DNA of 64,000 nt, taken from CAZMNY01 sp964635375 (GTDB taxonomy: Bacteria > Planctomycetota > Planctomycetia > Pirellulales > Pirellulaceae). A program made the translations under genes and the position numbers. The first letter of the stretch is position 1. Each line of letters begins with the position of its first letter. The notes under the pieces were generated by a model. The model was not told the origin of the DNA. It did not search any database and worked only from the letters and a program-made list of their open reading frames with translations. This document shows positions 1-8,983 of the stretch, piece by piece. Location of the stretch: NCBI GenBank assembly GCA_964635375.1, contig CAZWOU010000006.1, forward strand, positions 1-64,000, read 5' to 3'.

Positions 1-58
1 TTCCGCGCGGCCGAGTCGTTCCCCCCCACGGGAGGTGTCTTGGAGGCCGGGTTGCCTG

Positions 59-1792
59 TTAGAGCTCGGTGATCACATCTTGTTCCGTCTTCTTGGCGAC
101 TCGGTAGACCTCCTCAAACGTCGTGATCCCCTCGTATACCTTCTTTATCCCGTCCATATACAGCGTTCGCATGCCCTGCTTGATTGCCTCTTTGCGAATG
201 TCCTCGGATGTGCGAGCCTCGAAAATCAGCTCTCGGATACCGCTCGTAATCATCATCAACTCGATGATCGCGATACGGCCGCGGTACCCGCTGCGTTGGC
301 AGTAGCCGCAGCCTTTGCTCTTCATGAAGCGAGCATCCTTGACCAGTTCGCTCGGGATCCCAGCATCCTCAATCACCGAATCTGGAGGCGTGTAGGGCTG
401 CTTGCAACGGCTGCAATTCACGCGAAGCAATCGCTGGGCCATGACCGCGATCACGCTACTCGCCACCAGATAGCCTGGTACACCGATGTCCACCATGCGA
501 GTGATGGCGCTGGGCGCATCGTTCGTATGCAGCGTACTGAAAACTAAGTGTCCAGTCAAACTGGCTTGGATTCCCATCGAGGCCGTCTCGGCATCCCGCA
601 TCTCGCCGACCAGGATGATATTCGGCGCTTGCCTCAGCATCGAGCGGATAATCCGAGCAAAATCGAGTCCGATGGAGTGGCGAACTTCGCACTGATTCAC
701 ACCGGGCAAATAGTACTCGACAGGATCCTCGGCCGTGATGATCTTTCGGTCTGGGCGATTCAGCGCGTTTAGGGCGGCGTAGAGGGTGGTCGTCTTGCCC
801 GAACCGGTGGGGCCAGTGACGAGGACGATTCCATTGGGTCGTTTGATCAGGTGTTGGAATGTGTCGAAGTTGTATTGCGATAGTCCCAGTTGGCGGATTC
901 CGATCTTGATGTTGTCTTTGTCGAGCAGTCGCATGACGCAAGACTGCCCGTGGTTTGTGGGGATGACGCTGACTCGCAGGTCGAGTTCTTTTTCGCCCAC
1001 AGTGACCTTAATCCGTCCATCCTGGGGCCGCCGACGCTCGGCGATATCCATTTTGGCGAGAATCTTAATCCGCGAGAGGATGGCGCTCAGCAGCCGGCGG
1101 GGGGGGCTGTCCCGCTCGACCAGGATCCCGTCAATGCGGTAGCGGATGCGAATTCGGTCCTCGAACGGCTCCACGTGGATGTCAGAGGCCCGAACTTGCA
1201 CCGCCTCGGAGATCATCATCTGGACGAGACGAACGATCGGGGCGCTGTTTTCGTCAACCGACTCATCCTGGCCCGCGGTGTCCTCTTCGGTCTCGGTGAA
1301 GTCGATGGCAGTATCCGTGAATTCCTGCAACATCGAGTCAGCCGATTCACCTTCAACCTGGCCATAGCAGGAGTTGATCGCCTGCTGAATCGATTCGCGG
1401 GGCGCCAAAACGGTCTCGATTTGGCGATTCAGGATAAAGCGAAGTTTCTCAATCGTCTCGATGTCCATCGGGTCGCTGACGATCACCCGCAGCCGGTCCT
1501 CGGACTCCGACATGGGGAGTATCGAGTTTTCTCGAGCCACCGATTCGGGGATGAGTTCGATGACCGAGTCGGGAATACGAACTTCGTCCAGGTCGATGTA
1601 TTCCATCTTGTGGTGCTCGGCCATTGCCCGCACCACTTCCTCTGGTGTCGCATAGGACAGCCGAATCAGGCAGTCAGCCACACTCATCGCGGTTTGCTCG
1701 CGCGACATCTGCTCCGCTTCACGAAGCTGGTCGGCGCTGATAATACCGCGACGCTTGAGAATCTTCGTAAAGTCACGTTTGGGTGAAACCAT
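59..1792 (-). CDS. GspE/PilB-type secretion or pilus assembly ATPase
   Basis: Cytoplasmic hexameric ATPase of the type II secretion/type IV pilus superfamily, which drives pseudopilin assembly. 577 residues from an ATG at 1792 with AGGA about 8 bases upstream; the frame stays open to a TTG at 1903, but those 37 extra residues do not look like the family. Seen: an N-terminal MshEN-like domain (about 1-140), an acidic linker (about 155-185), Walker A GPTGSGKTTT near residue 330, the Walker B region ILVGEMRD, and a four-cysteine zinc site (CSRC...CGYC) near the C terminus. Length and motifs are complete. It stands alone, divergent from the next gene, without a GspF or secretin in view; a second, shorter ATPase lies at 30157. 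GspE and PilB cannot be told apart here. Confidence 0.93.
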   Translation of the reverse strand: MVSPKRDFTKILKRRGIISADQLREAEQMSREQTAMSVADCLIRLSYATPEEVVRAMAEHHKMEYIDLDEVRIPDSVIELIPESVARENSILPMSESEDRLRVIVSDPMDIETIEKLRFILNRQIETVLAPRESIQQAINSCYGQVEGESADSMLQEFTDTAIDFTETEEDTAGQDESVDENSAPIVRLVQMMISEAVQVRASDIHVEPFEDRIRIRYRIDGILVERDSPPRRLLSAILSRIKILAKMDIAERRRPQDGRIKVTVGEKELDLRVSVIPTNHGQSCVMRLLDKDNIKIGIRQLGLSQYNFDTFQHLIKRPNGIVLVTGPTGSGKTTTLYAALNALNRPDRKIITAEDPVEYYLPGVNQCEVRHSIGLDFARIIRSMLRQAPNIILVGEMRDAETASMGIQASLTGHLVFSTLHTNDAPSAITRMVDIGVPGYLVASSVIAVMAQRLLRVNCSRCKQPYTPPDSVIEDAGIPSELVKDARFMKSKGCGYCQRSGYRGRIAIIELMMITSGIRELIFEARTSEDIRKEAIKQGMRTLYMDGIKKVYEGITTFEEVYRVAKKTEQDVITEL

Positions 1793-1872
1793 CGAACGAT
1801 CCTGAAAAGAACGACGCACGGGGCCAGTGTCCGGCGACTGCCGAAGGCGATAACTGGCGAACCTACACAACA

Positions 1873-1903
1873 TATATTGATTTATGATGACTCGGGTTGT
1901 CAA
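1873..1903 (-). promoter_or_regulatory. candidate sigma-70 type promoter for the GspE/PilB ATPase
   Basis: On the minus strand a perfect TTGACA (1903-1898) is followed after 19 bases by AATATA (1878-1873). It lies about 80 bases upstream of the ATG at 1792. The long spacer and weak -10 make this tentative. Confidence 0.3.
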
Positions 1904-1922
1904 TCAGCGAAACGCAATGCTC

Positions 1923-1952
1923 TTGGTCGCGATCGCGATCAGGCTCTATAAT
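1923..1952 (+). promoter_or_regulatory. candidate sigma-70 type promoter for the proline-rich protein
   Basis: TTGGTC (1923-1928), an 18-base spacer and a perfect TATAAT (1947-1952). It lies 60 bases upstream of the ATG at 2013 in the divergent intergenic region, a good consensus match in a sensible place. Confidence 0.45.
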
Positions 1953-2012
1953 CGGCATAGCCGGAACGTCCGTGCTGTCTCGCCCGATTGCCCCACGGAT
2001 GGAGGATCGATC

Positions 2013-3005
2013 ATGTTCAGGCTCCCACATCATCACGCCTGCCTGGCGATTGTCGCCCTATTGCTGGTGAATACGCCGGTTCTTGCCCTGTTTGAGTCAG
2101 AGAAGGGGAAGTTGACAGGTGCTGAAACGGGGGCTGAAACGGGGGCTGAAACGGGCGATGGGGCCAGCAACCCGAAAAGGGGGAACCCGCAGAAAGATGT
2201 GGAAAAAGGGGAGACGAAGCCAAAAATGACCGTTGAGCAGATTCGGCGGTTGCGGGCCATCCGCGATATCGTGCGAGCCAGACAATTGGCCGGCGGGTCG
2301 TTGCTCGATGGAACGTCCCTGGGCGGAGAAGACGACGCGAGCGAGTTTCAAGCCCTGCTCGATGATCTGGCCAAAGCCTCGCCGCCACCTCCCACGCTAC
2401 ACCTCAAGGCCCCCCCGGAGATTCCGAATCCGGCGGTTGCCTTGGCGATCACCTCACGCCTCAATGCCACTCCAGGCTCGCCCATTCAACGCCCCAATCC
2501 CGACCAGGCCTTGATCGACGCGTTGCGCGAGAGCTGCCGATTGCTGGACCAGAAGGCGAACCAACTCGAATCCTCGCAATCCTACATCGAGGCCGATCGA
2601 CATCGCGAAACGGCTGCACAAGTGCGTCTGCTCGCACGATCGCTCGATCCGCCGCCCTGTGGCAGCCCGGCCTCGCAGCGTCTGGCCCGCCAGCCTCCCG
2701 CCCCCGCGTTGCCTCCCTCGCCGCCTGCATCGGTTCCGCCGAGGTATGTTCCGCAGCCTTCCCCCTATCGCGCGCCAGGGCCCTACTCAAGCCCACAAAC
2801 GTCTCCCTATCTCCCCTACTCGGACGACGTGCCCTACTTGGCGCCGCCGACTCCGCCACGCCATTACATCATTCCCTATCCGCCACCCATCGCGCCGAAT
2901 GACCAGGTCCCAAACACCAAGGCCCCAAATACCAAGGCCCCGATCGCACCGCGTCGTGAACCCCCCCCCGCGCCCGCACTTTCTCCTCGAGTCCGCGATC
3001 GTTGA
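2013..3005 (+). CDS. exported proline-rich hypothetical protein
   Basis: Function not recognised. 330 residues from an ATG at 2013 with GGAGGA (2001-2006) 6 bases upstream; an in-frame ATG at 1884 exists but would run through the candidate promoter. Residues 1-26 look like a signal peptide (hydrophobic AIVALLLV core, then TPVLA). The mature N terminus holds a threefold TGAE repeat. A charged helical stretch (about 60-190) follows, containing EQIRRLRAIRDIVRARQ and a possible coiled coil with QKANQLESSQ. The C-terminal third is rich in Pro, Tyr and Ser and looks disordered, with a tandem NTKAP pair near the end. Probably a periplasmic or surface protein. It faces away from the ATPase gene. Confidence 0.75.
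   Translation: MFRLPHHHACLAIVALLLVNTPVLALFESEKGKLTGAETGAETGAETGDGASNPKRGNPQKDVEKGETKPKMTVEQIRRLRAIRDIVRARQLAGGSLLDGTSLGGEDDASEFQALLDDLAKASPPPPTLHLKAPPEIPNPAVALAITSRLNATPGSPIQRPNPDQALIDALRESCRLLDQKANQLESSQSYIEADRHRETAAQVRLLARSLDPPPCGSPASQRLARQPPAPALPPSPPASVPPRYVPQPSPYRAPGPYSSPQTSPYLPYSDDVPYLAPPTPPRHYIIPYPPPIAPNDQVPNTKAPNTKAPIAPRREPPPAPALSPRVRDR
2119..2156 (+). repeat. tandem 12-base coding repeat (GGGGCTGAAAC unit, three copies)
   Basis: Three near-identical 12-base units encode the TGAE repeat of the proline-rich exported protein. The unit length is a multiple of three, so copy-number change keeps the frame. Confidence 0.7.
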
Positions 3006-3123
3006 AGGACGAACCGACCAAAAGCCAGTCGTGCAAAGTGAAACGCGGATATCGCAGTGACTAGAATTCCCTTCGCGGGGCAGATCGGTCAGAGGCCGGC
3101 GCCCATATTTCTGAGATAGTCCC

Positions 3124-4227
3124 TTGCCCGACATCCGACACCAATCTCTGCTGATCACTGGCGGGGCAGGCTTCATTGGCAGCCATTTCATTCGACGCTG
3201 GCTGGAGCGAAATTATGGTCCGGTGTGGAATTTCGACGCGCTGACCTACGCGGGCAATCAGGCCTCGTTGACGGACGTTGCCCAGAGGCAGGACTATCAT
3301 TTTGTGCGAGGCGATATTGCGGACGCGGACGCGGTTCGCCAAGTCATCGAGTTGGCTCAGCCTGATGCGATCGTGCATTGTGCCGCGGAGTCGCACGTTG
3401 ATCGCTCGATCGAGCAGCCAGGGCAATTCGTCGACACGAACATCTTGGGCGCGTATGTGTTGGTGGACGCCGCGCTCTCCTATTGGCGGACCTTGGACGC
3501 CGATCGGCGGGCCGAGTTTCGCTTTCTGAACGTGTCGACAGACGAGGTGTTTGGGTCGGCAGCTCCGGGCCAGTTGTTTGCGGAATCGGACCCGTTCGCG
3601 CCCAACTCGCCCTACGCGGCTTCCAAGGCTTCCGCCGCCCACTTGTGCCGAGCCTATTGGCGAACGTATGGCTTGCCATTGATTACGACGTACGGTTCGA
3701 ACACCTACGGGCCGTATCAGTATCCTGAAAAACTGCTGCCAACCGCCATTTTGGCCGCCGCTGAGGGCAGACAGATCCCACTTTATGGCGATGGCTTACA
3801 CGAACGAGACTGGCTGTTCGTCGCCGATCATTGCGCGGGTTTGGAAACGGTGCTGGCGAAAGGGTCGCCCGGAGTCTGTTACAATGTCGGCAGCTCCCAA
3901 CCGATCGCCAACTGTCAGTTGCTGGACCGACTGTGCGAGCAACTCGACCTGCGGCAAGGGGCCGTGGCGGGCGAGAACGCCAAGCGAATCGAGACCGTGG
4001 CGGATCGCCCCGGCCACGATCGACGCTACGGGCTCGACTGTGATCGTATTCGCACCCTCGGTTGGACGCCTCAACGGTCGTTGGCCGAGGGGTTGCGGAA
4101 GACGATCATTTGGTACGAAGAGAACACGACCTGGCTGGCAAGTCTCACGAAGTCCGATTACCAAGGGCGTCGGGGGCTTGGGCGTCGGGATTCCAATTCG
4201 AGCAACCCGGACGTCAAGGGACGTTAA
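3124..4227 (+). CDS. rfbB: dTDP-glucose 4,6-dehydratase
   Basis: Short-chain dehydrogenase/reductase that converts dTDP-glucose to dTDP-4-keto-6-deoxyglucose, the branch point to rhamnose and other deoxysugars of surface polysaccharide. 367 residues. Seen: the NAD-binding GGAGFIGS motif at about residues 13-20, the ESHVDRSI segment, NVSTDEVFGS before the catalytic region, and the YAASK catalytic Tyr/Lys pair followed by TTYGSNTYGPYQYPEKL, which is diagnostic of RfbB. The start is TTG at 3124 with only a weak upstream GAGA. The last 25 or so residues go beyond the usual end and look unstructured. The other dTDP-rhamnose genes (rfbA, C, D) are not adjacent. Confidence 0.93.
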   Translation: MPDIRHQSLLITGGAGFIGSHFIRRWLERNYGPVWNFDALTYAGNQASLTDVAQRQDYHFVRGDIADADAVRQVIELAQPDAIVHCAAESHVDRSIEQPGQFVDTNILGAYVLVDAALSYWRTLDADRRAEFRFLNVSTDEVFGSAAPGQLFAESDPFAPNSPYAASKASAAHLCRAYWRTYGLPLITTYGSNTYGPYQYPEKLLPTAILAAAEGRQIPLYGDGLHERDWLFVADHCAGLETVLAKGSPGVCYNVGSSQPIANCQLLDRLCEQLDLRQGAVAGENAKRIETVADRPGHDRRYGLDCDRIRTLGWTPQRSLAEGLRKTIIWYEENTTWLASLTKSDYQGRRGLGRRDSNSSNPDVKGR

Positions 4228-4242
4228 GCTCAAGGGACGTTA
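4214..4242 (+). repeat. short tandem duplication TCAAGGGACGTTA
   Basis: Two copies of a 13-base unit with a 16-base period (4214-4226 and 4230-4242). They span the rfbB stop codon and the start region of the next gene. The second copy supplies the AAGGGA just before the ATG at 4242, so the duplication may have created the downstream ribosome binding site. Confidence 0.6.
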
Positions 4243-4496
4243 TGCTCAAGCGACTTCGCATGAAACACCAACTCACCATTCGAGGGCTACTGGGACTGAC
4301 GGCGTTCGCCTCCGTGTTCCTGGCTGCGCTGGTTGGCGCATTCGGCGCGGATGTGGAGCACGCGGTCAGCGATTTATCGATCATTGTCGCTGTCGCCACG
4401 GGTTGGTCTTTGGCTCAAGTCATTCTCTACTTCGTGATCGTCTCTCCGATCATCATCCTTTGGGTCGTCACGCAGCGGATCCGCAGTGTCGACTGA
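4242..4496 (+). CDS. small two-helix membrane protein
   Basis: 84 residues, no assigned function. The ATG at 4242 is preceded by AAGGGA; a second ATG at 4260 gives a start MKHQLTIRGLLGLTAFAS. That pattern (polar-aromatic start, LTIRxLL, then a helix) is common in short planctomycete membrane proteins. Two hydrophobic segments are visible, about 14-36 and 50-77 (IVAVATGWSLAQVILYF, then VIVSPIIILWVV). It follows rfbB by 14 bases on the same strand and may be co-transcribed. Confidence 0.6.
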   Translation: MLKRLRMKHQLTIRGLLGLTAFASVFLAALVGAFGADVEHAVSDLSIIVAVATGWSLAQVILYFVIVSPIIILWVVTQRIRSVD

Positions 4497-4788
4497 GCCG
4501 CGATGTCGGACCGTTGCGGTTGATTTGGTCCCGCTTTTTGCGCCACCCGTTTGCCAGCGCGGACAGGCTGCTCCTTTTTTCGCTCGAGACGACCTTTGGC
4601 GAACGCTTCTCGTTCGTCCTCGATCGTCATGACCGGCCCATTCGTCAAAACCGGTTTGTCAAACTGTGACCTACACTTTTGCACCGAAAGCTAGGCGAGG
4701 TCGGGTCGCGTTGACGACTTGTCCAGCGGCCATGTCTTTCTGAAACGGGTGACGGGGGAATTCAATCCAACCGAGTGGGTCTGGTTCG
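4497..4788 (+). other. intergenic, nothing recognised
   Basis: About 290 bases between the small membrane protein and the sensor kinase. I see no RNA gene, hairpin or promoter with good consensus, and the reading frames here lack family resemblance. Confidence 0.4.
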
Positions 4789-5487
4789 ATGACGAGTCGC
4801 GTTCAACCATGGTACCGAAGCGGAGAGATCCGGCGCCTGCTTTGCGTTGTTGGCATAGCGGGCATGGTTCACTTCTTGCTGCTGCTCGCCGCTGTTCAGT
4901 TCATTCATTCTTTGACGTGGTTGATTCCAGTCTTGGGCGCCGTTGCCTGCATCGCGCTTTCCCTGCTGGTTTGGCGGGCCGGGTCATGTGGGCGAGATCA
5001 GGTGTTGGGTTCCTCGGCCGCTATCGACGCACTTCCCAATTCGGTTGTGGTTTGTGATAGTGACTTGCAGATCCAAGCCTGTAACGAGGGCGCTGAGCGA
5101 GCGACGGGGCGGTTAGAATCCGAGTTGATTGGTCAGCCGCTGGAAGTGCTGCTGCAGTCAGCTAACGATTTGGTCGTGTCGGCTACAAAGATGATGGCGC
5201 CTCATGGCAGTTTGCCGATGACCGGCATCGACGCCAACGGCGAGTCGATCGACTTGGACGTTACCTGGGCTTTGTATTCACAGGGTCTCGATCACCGCTA
5301 TGTCATCGTGATGACTCCGCTCAGGGAACGCAGGCGCAGCCAGCGGATCTATCAGTCATTACTTGAGGGCACTGTGCTGATTGCGGGCGAGGACTTTTTC
5401 CCAAACCTCTGTCAGCGAATGCCGAAGCGTTTCAAACCTCAGTCGCGTTTGTCGGCGAGTTCTATAACGACGACTCAGATACGGTGA
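4789..5487 (+). CDS. hybrid sensor kinase, N-terminal fragment (membrane, PAS and start of GAF)
   Basis: First part of a hybrid histidine kinase whose reading frame is broken. Seen: two hydrophobic segments (about residues 19-39 and 42-60), a PAS domain (about 78-185, with LPNSVVVCDSDLQIQACNEGAERATG) and the beginning of a GAF domain at SLLEGTVLIAGEDFFPNL. After about residue 208 the sequence becomes nonsense. The other frame from 5418 reads NAEAFQTSVAFVGEFYNDD, a natural GAF continuation that joins the downstream fragment. One missing base between 5395 and 5420 explains this; an A lost at the AA of 5418-5419 would restore a smooth join. Confidence 0.75.
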   Translation: MTSRVQPWYRSGEIRRLLCVVGIAGMVHFLLLLAAVQFIHSLTWLIPVLGAVACIALSLLVWRAGSCGRDQVLGSSAAIDALPNSVVVCDSDLQIQACNEGAERATGRLESELIGQPLEVLLQSANDLVVSATKMMAPHGSLPMTGIDANGESIDLDVTWALYSQGLDHRYVIVMTPLRERRRSQRIYQSLLEGTVLIAGEDFFPNLCQRMPKRFKPQSRLSASSITTTQIR

Positions 5488-6998
5488 AGTTGGCGGCGCT
5501 TTGCTGCGACGGAAAGCTTCAAGACACGGCGGCTCCAACCGAAATGGACATCGCCTGGCGACCTCGCATTGGCGGCGGGTTCTTCTACCAGCCTTCAGGG
5601 ATGCTGTCTCAATTCTCCGACAGCGAGTGGATCCGCCAACATCAGATCGAAAGTTGCCTCGCGGTGGCCGTCAAGGATCAGGGCGGTAAGACGATCGGAG
5701 TGATTGGGCTGATGCATGGTCAAGCGATGCCAGACCGATCCGACGACGCGATGATTCTCTCCGTCTTCTCGGCTCGAGTGGCGGTCGAACTGAACAATGC
5801 TCGCTGTTGCGCCGGATTAGAGACCGCACAAGCACTGGCAGAGAACGCGACGCGAACGAAGACCGCATTATTGACCAACTTGAGCCATGAGATTCGGACC
5901 TTAATGACGTCCATTCTGGGCTTCACCGACTACTTGGAGAATGCCAGCGGCGCGACACGCAACAATAGCCTGGCGATCGACGCGATACGGCGGAGCGGCA
6001 AACAACTGCTCTCCGTGATTGCCGACGCCGACAAGGCGTCCAATTCGAATATCGATGCGTTGAGCGAGCCCGTGGCGTGCGCGCCCCGGGACATCGCGGC
6101 CAAAGCGATCGCCGCCTTTCGAACGATTGCGGAAGAAGGAGGGGTTGCCTTAACTCAGTGCATCGACGAGACAGTTCCCGAGTCGATCGATACAAACCCG
6201 GATGAAATTCATCAGATTCTCGCGACGATGTTGGAGTTCGCCTTGGAACGAGGCAGCAAAGGGAACTCGTCATCTGCTTTGTCGTCGGCCGACTCGCCGC
6301 GAATCCAATTGCAAGTGAAAGTAGAGCATGGCGGCGTCGAGTTCGCCTTGTCTGATTCGGGAGAGTCGCTCGACGCGGCTCAGCTTAAGGCGTTATTCGA
6401 CCCGCCAGGGGAATCGTCTGTCGAGGCGGGAGTGTGGACGGACTTGTCCCAAAGCCAACCCGCCGCGCGGCGGATCGGCGGAACATTATGTGCCGAGACA
6501 ACCCCTGAGGGCGGCGCCACGTTGACACTCCATCTGCCGCTTCCGGAGAGTCAGCAAGAACTCAAGCCGCCGCAGGAGAGCCGACCAGCGTCGTTCTTGT
6601 CTGCGTGCCGAGTCCTCGTCGTTGAGGACGGGCCCGACAACATGCAGTTGTTGTGTTTTCTCTTGCTCGACGAAGGCGCGGAAGTCGATCGCGCTGAAAA
6701 CGGTCAGATAGGATCCTCAATGGCGATCGAGGCCGCACAGGCGGGGAGGCCCTACGATGTCATCCTGATGGACATGCAGATGCCTGTGATGGATGGATAT
6801 GCGGCTACGCGGCTGCTTCGCAGTCAAGACTATGAACATGCGATCATTGCCGTGACAGCGGACTCCATGTCGGGGGATCGCGAAAGGAGTCTGCTGGCCG
6901 GGTGCGACGACTACATCAGCAAACCTATCGACCACGATCTCCTGATGGACACGATCCACTGCACATTGAAACCTAAAGCGGCCAGCCCGCAAACCTGA
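5484..6998 (+). CDS. hybrid sensor kinase, C-terminal fragment (GAF, HisKA, degenerate ATPase, receiver)
   Basis: Continuation of the frame-broken kinase; the GTG at 5484 is probably not a real start, because homology begins upstream near 5418. Seen: the rest of a GAF domain (to about residue 110), a HisKA dimerisation helix with NLSHEIRTLMTSILGF (the usual Pro after RT is Leu), a weak ATPase domain, and a complete receiver domain (about 372-495) with VLVVEDGPDN, phospho-acceptor Asp in LMDMQMPVMDGY and Lys in SKPID. The ATPase domain lacks the N-box Asn (LATMLEFALERG where LxNLxxNAxK is usual), and its G1 box reads DSGES instead of DxGxG. Phosphotransfer by this protein may be impaired even if the frame were intact. 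Confidence 0.8.
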   Translation: MKLAALCCDGKLQDTAAPTEMDIAWRPRIGGGFFYQPSGMLSQFSDSEWIRQHQIESCLAVAVKDQGGKTIGVIGLMHGQAMPDRSDDAMILSVFSARVAVELNNARCCAGLETAQALAENATRTKTALLTNLSHEIRTLMTSILGFTDYLENASGATRNNSLAIDAIRRSGKQLLSVIADADKASNSNIDALSEPVACAPRDIAAKAIAAFRTIAEEGGVALTQCIDETVPESIDTNPDEIHQILATMLEFALERGSKGNSSSALSSADSPRIQLQVKVEHGGVEFALSDSGESLDAAQLKALFDPPGESSVEAGVWTDLSQSQPAARRIGGTLCAETTPEGGATLTLHLPLPESQQELKPPQESRPASFLSACRVLVVEDGPDNMQLLCFLLLDEGAEVDRAENGQIGSSMAIEAAQAGRPYDVILMDMQMPVMDGYAATRLLRSQDYEHAIIAVTADSMSGDRERSLLAGCDDYISKPIDHDLLMDTIHCTLKPKAASPQT

Positions 6999-7076
6999 GT
7001 TCTGCGACGTCGAGTTGTCCAGTGCGGTTCGGCTGAGACGGGGCGACACGCGAGGGCGATGACGGGGTAAGTTGCT

Positions 7077-8462
7077 ATGAAGTGGATTGCGTTTTTCGGG
7101 ATGGCCGTGGTCGGCGCGCCTCTTATGTTTTGCCTCGCGCAAATCAGTCCGCGATCCCGTCGCATTCTTTTCGCAATTCTCGTGTTCACGACCTGCATAA
7201 AGCTCAGTGTCAATTTCGTTTCTTCCGAGTGGTATCGCGGACCCGATCGAGGCTTTGAAGTCACGGTCACCGATCTGATCGCCCTTGCGCTAGGCGTCTC
7301 GTTGCTTGCCCGACGTTCGCGGCAGGTCAAGTGGCTGCCCCCAACGACGATTCCAATGATGGCGTTCTTTGCCATGGCCATGGTTTCCACAGCCGGTTTC
7401 GCGATTCCTCTGCTCGGTTGGTTCTCGTTATTCAAGTTGGCTAAGGCCTATTGGCTGTATTGGGTCGTCTACAACACGTTTGTGCTCGAACCCCCAGAGG
7501 CCGAACTCTGGTATGGCCTGATGGGGATCGCCTATTACGAAACGTATCTTTGCCTCAAGCAAAAGTACGTCTACGGTTTGTATCGAGTCTACGGATCCTT
7601 CGATCACTCCAACAGCATCCCCATCTATCTGATCATGTTCACCCCGTTGCTTCTTGCTTGGATCTTCAACGGCAAGCATCTCAATCGCTTCAAGAGCGTG
7701 ATTACGCTCGGCGCCCTGGGCGGCTGCTGCGTGGCGATTTTGACCACTCAGTCGCGAGCCGGTTTGGTTCTAACGGGCGCCGCCCTGGGCGTCACTTTGC
7801 TGAGAATCGTGCCGCATCGACTGAATGGGCGGAAGGCGGGAATCGCGGCGTTGTTCATTGTGCTTACCGTCTTAGGTTTGGTGAAAGCCGCACCGACGAT
7901 CATCCAACGGTTCAAGGAGGCGCCGGAGCAGAGTGAATTGGCCCGGGAAGAATTCAATGAAGCCGCCAAGGCGATGCAAGTCGATCATCTATTCGGCGTG
8001 GGGTACAACTTGTTCTCCCACGCGATGACGAACGAGTCCAAGTACAAGCAGTTCGCCGAAGTCATGGGCAACGAAGAACACGCTGGTGTTTGCCATCACA
8101 TCTACCACTTGACTGCCGCGGAAACAGGCACCGTTGGGCTTGTGATGTTCCTCTGGGTCATGGCCGCAATTCAGTTTCGACTTTTTTATCGAATCTGGGG
8201 GCAACCAGATTTCGCCCACTGCGTTGTCGTTAGCGTGTTCATCGGGCTTGGCGTCGTACACGTCATCGGTCTTCTCGAATGGTGCTTTCGGCTCACGCCC
8301 CAAACGAACATGTTCATGATCGTCGCCGCCATGGGGCAGGCCTATTGCCACCATATTGCCGTGGTGAAGAAGGCTGCCAAGCAGGCCAAGAAAGAGGCTC
8401 GCGCTTTGCGCCGCCAAACCCAAGCCGAGTGGCCGGGCGGCGCCTCATCGCCGGCTATGTAG
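7077..8462 (+). CDS. O-antigen ligase-like membrane protein
   Basis: 461 residues with about 10-12 hydrophobic segments and a central periplasmic-type loop, the architecture of the O-antigen ligase/polymerase (WaaL/Wzy_C) superfamily, which joins or polymerises oligosaccharides at the outer face of the inner membrane. Seen: LLTTQSRAGLVLTGAALG, matching the family SRxG segment, then a large loop (about 280-345) with GVGYNLF and VCHHIYHLTAAETGTVGLV, whose histidines fit the catalytic loop. The start ATG at 7077 follows GGGGTAAG. The C terminus is Lys/Arg/Ala rich. Polymerase and ligase roles cannot be separated by sequence alone. Confidence 0.8.
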   Translation: MKWIAFFGMAVVGAPLMFCLAQISPRSRRILFAILVFTTCIKLSVNFVSSEWYRGPDRGFEVTVTDLIALALGVSLLARRSRQVKWLPPTTIPMMAFFAMAMVSTAGFAIPLLGWFSLFKLAKAYWLYWVVYNTFVLEPPEAELWYGLMGIAYYETYLCLKQKYVYGLYRVYGSFDHSNSIPIYLIMFTPLLLAWIFNGKHLNRFKSVITLGALGGCCVAILTTQSRAGLVLTGAALGVTLLRIVPHRLNGRKAGIAALFIVLTVLGLVKAAPTIIQRFKEAPEQSELAREEFNEAAKAMQVDHLFGVGYNLFSHAMTNESKYKQFAEVMGNEEHAGVCHHIYHLTAAETGTVGLVMFLWVMAAIQFRLFYRIWGQPDFAHCVVVSVFIGLGVVHVIGLLEWCFRLTPQTNMFMIVAAMGQAYCHHIAVVKKAAKQAKKEARALRRQTQAEWPGGASSPAM

Positions 8463-8468
8463 GCCGGC
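8450..8468 (+). terminator. GC-rich hairpin between convergent genes
   Basis: GCCGGC arms (8450-8455 and 8463-8468) with a 7-base loop cover the stop codon of the O-antigen ligase-like gene. They lie 12 bases from the stop of the convergent lipoprotein gene. There is no T run, so it could be a weak bidirectional terminator or chance. Confidence 0.3.
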
Positions 8469-8479
8469 AATTCATTCGA

Positions 8480-8983
8480 CTAGCGGATTCGGACAAAGCG
8501 GACCTGCCCGAAATGTTCCGAGGCGGGCATGGTGAACGTGTTGACGTCGGCTCGGCTAATCACGACCTCTTCGACAGGTTGTCTCTCTTGCTTGATTTGC
8601 AAGGTGACCTGTCGACCTTGGACCTGGGTCACCGTCCAGACCGCCATCGCGTTTCTGGCGGCGGGCCCTTTGGGTGTTGGCACAGAGACTGACATGGCAA
8701 CTTGATTTCCCGATTGAAAACTAAACTGCATCCTGGCGGCTCGGATCCCGTCAACGTGGGCGTCTGTGATGGCTTTGGTTCGATTGATCGAGTTCTGGTC
8801 AATCTCGACGGATCCATCCCAGCTGCCCAGGAGCCATTGGCCGGCGGCATGCATTTCTGGCGTTGCTTTGGGCGCAACCGTTATGCTCGCAGCGGGCGGC
8901 TTACTGTTCCCACACCCAGAAAGCGATGCCGTCAAAGCTACCACGGCCAAGGTGTGAAGAGTCGTGTTTCTGGTCTTGCGCAT
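8480..8983 (-). CDS. small lipoprotein of unknown function
   Basis: 167 residues. The N terminus is a lipoprotein signal (MRKTRN, hydrophobic VVALTASL, lipobox LSGC with Cys at about residue 24), so the protein should be lipid-anchored. The rest resembles a small beta-rich domain: AAGQWLLGSWDGSVEID, FSFQSGNQVAMSVSV, AVWTVTQVQGRQVTLQI, HFGQVRFVRI. That pattern is reminiscent of lipocalin-like stress or cost proteins, but I cannot place the family. The ATG at 8983 has GAGG 8 bases upstream. It is convergent with the O-antigen ligase-like gene. Confidence 0.7.
   Translation of the reverse strand: MRKTRNTTLHTLAVVALTASLSGCGNSKPPAASITVAPKATPEMHAAGQWLLGSWDGSVEIDQNSINRTKAITDAHVDGIRAARMQFSFQSGNQVAMSVSVPTPKGPAARNAMAVWTVTQVQGRQVTLQIKQERQPVEEVVISRADVNTFTMPASEHFGQVRFVRIR

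Noticed and set aside
890..1786. 298-codon plus-strand frame opposite the GspE/PilB ATPase
   Set aside because: A mirror of a GC-rich gene; the minus strand has all ATPase motifs.
5397..5403. TTTCCCA at the sensor kinase frame break, which fits the X-XXY-YYZ form of a -1 slippery site
   Set aside because: Slipping there would give FFP-KPLSANAEAF, which fits the GAF family less well than restoring one A near 5418. No downstream stem was evident, and C-type slippery heptamers are not typical of bacteria. A base loss is simpler.
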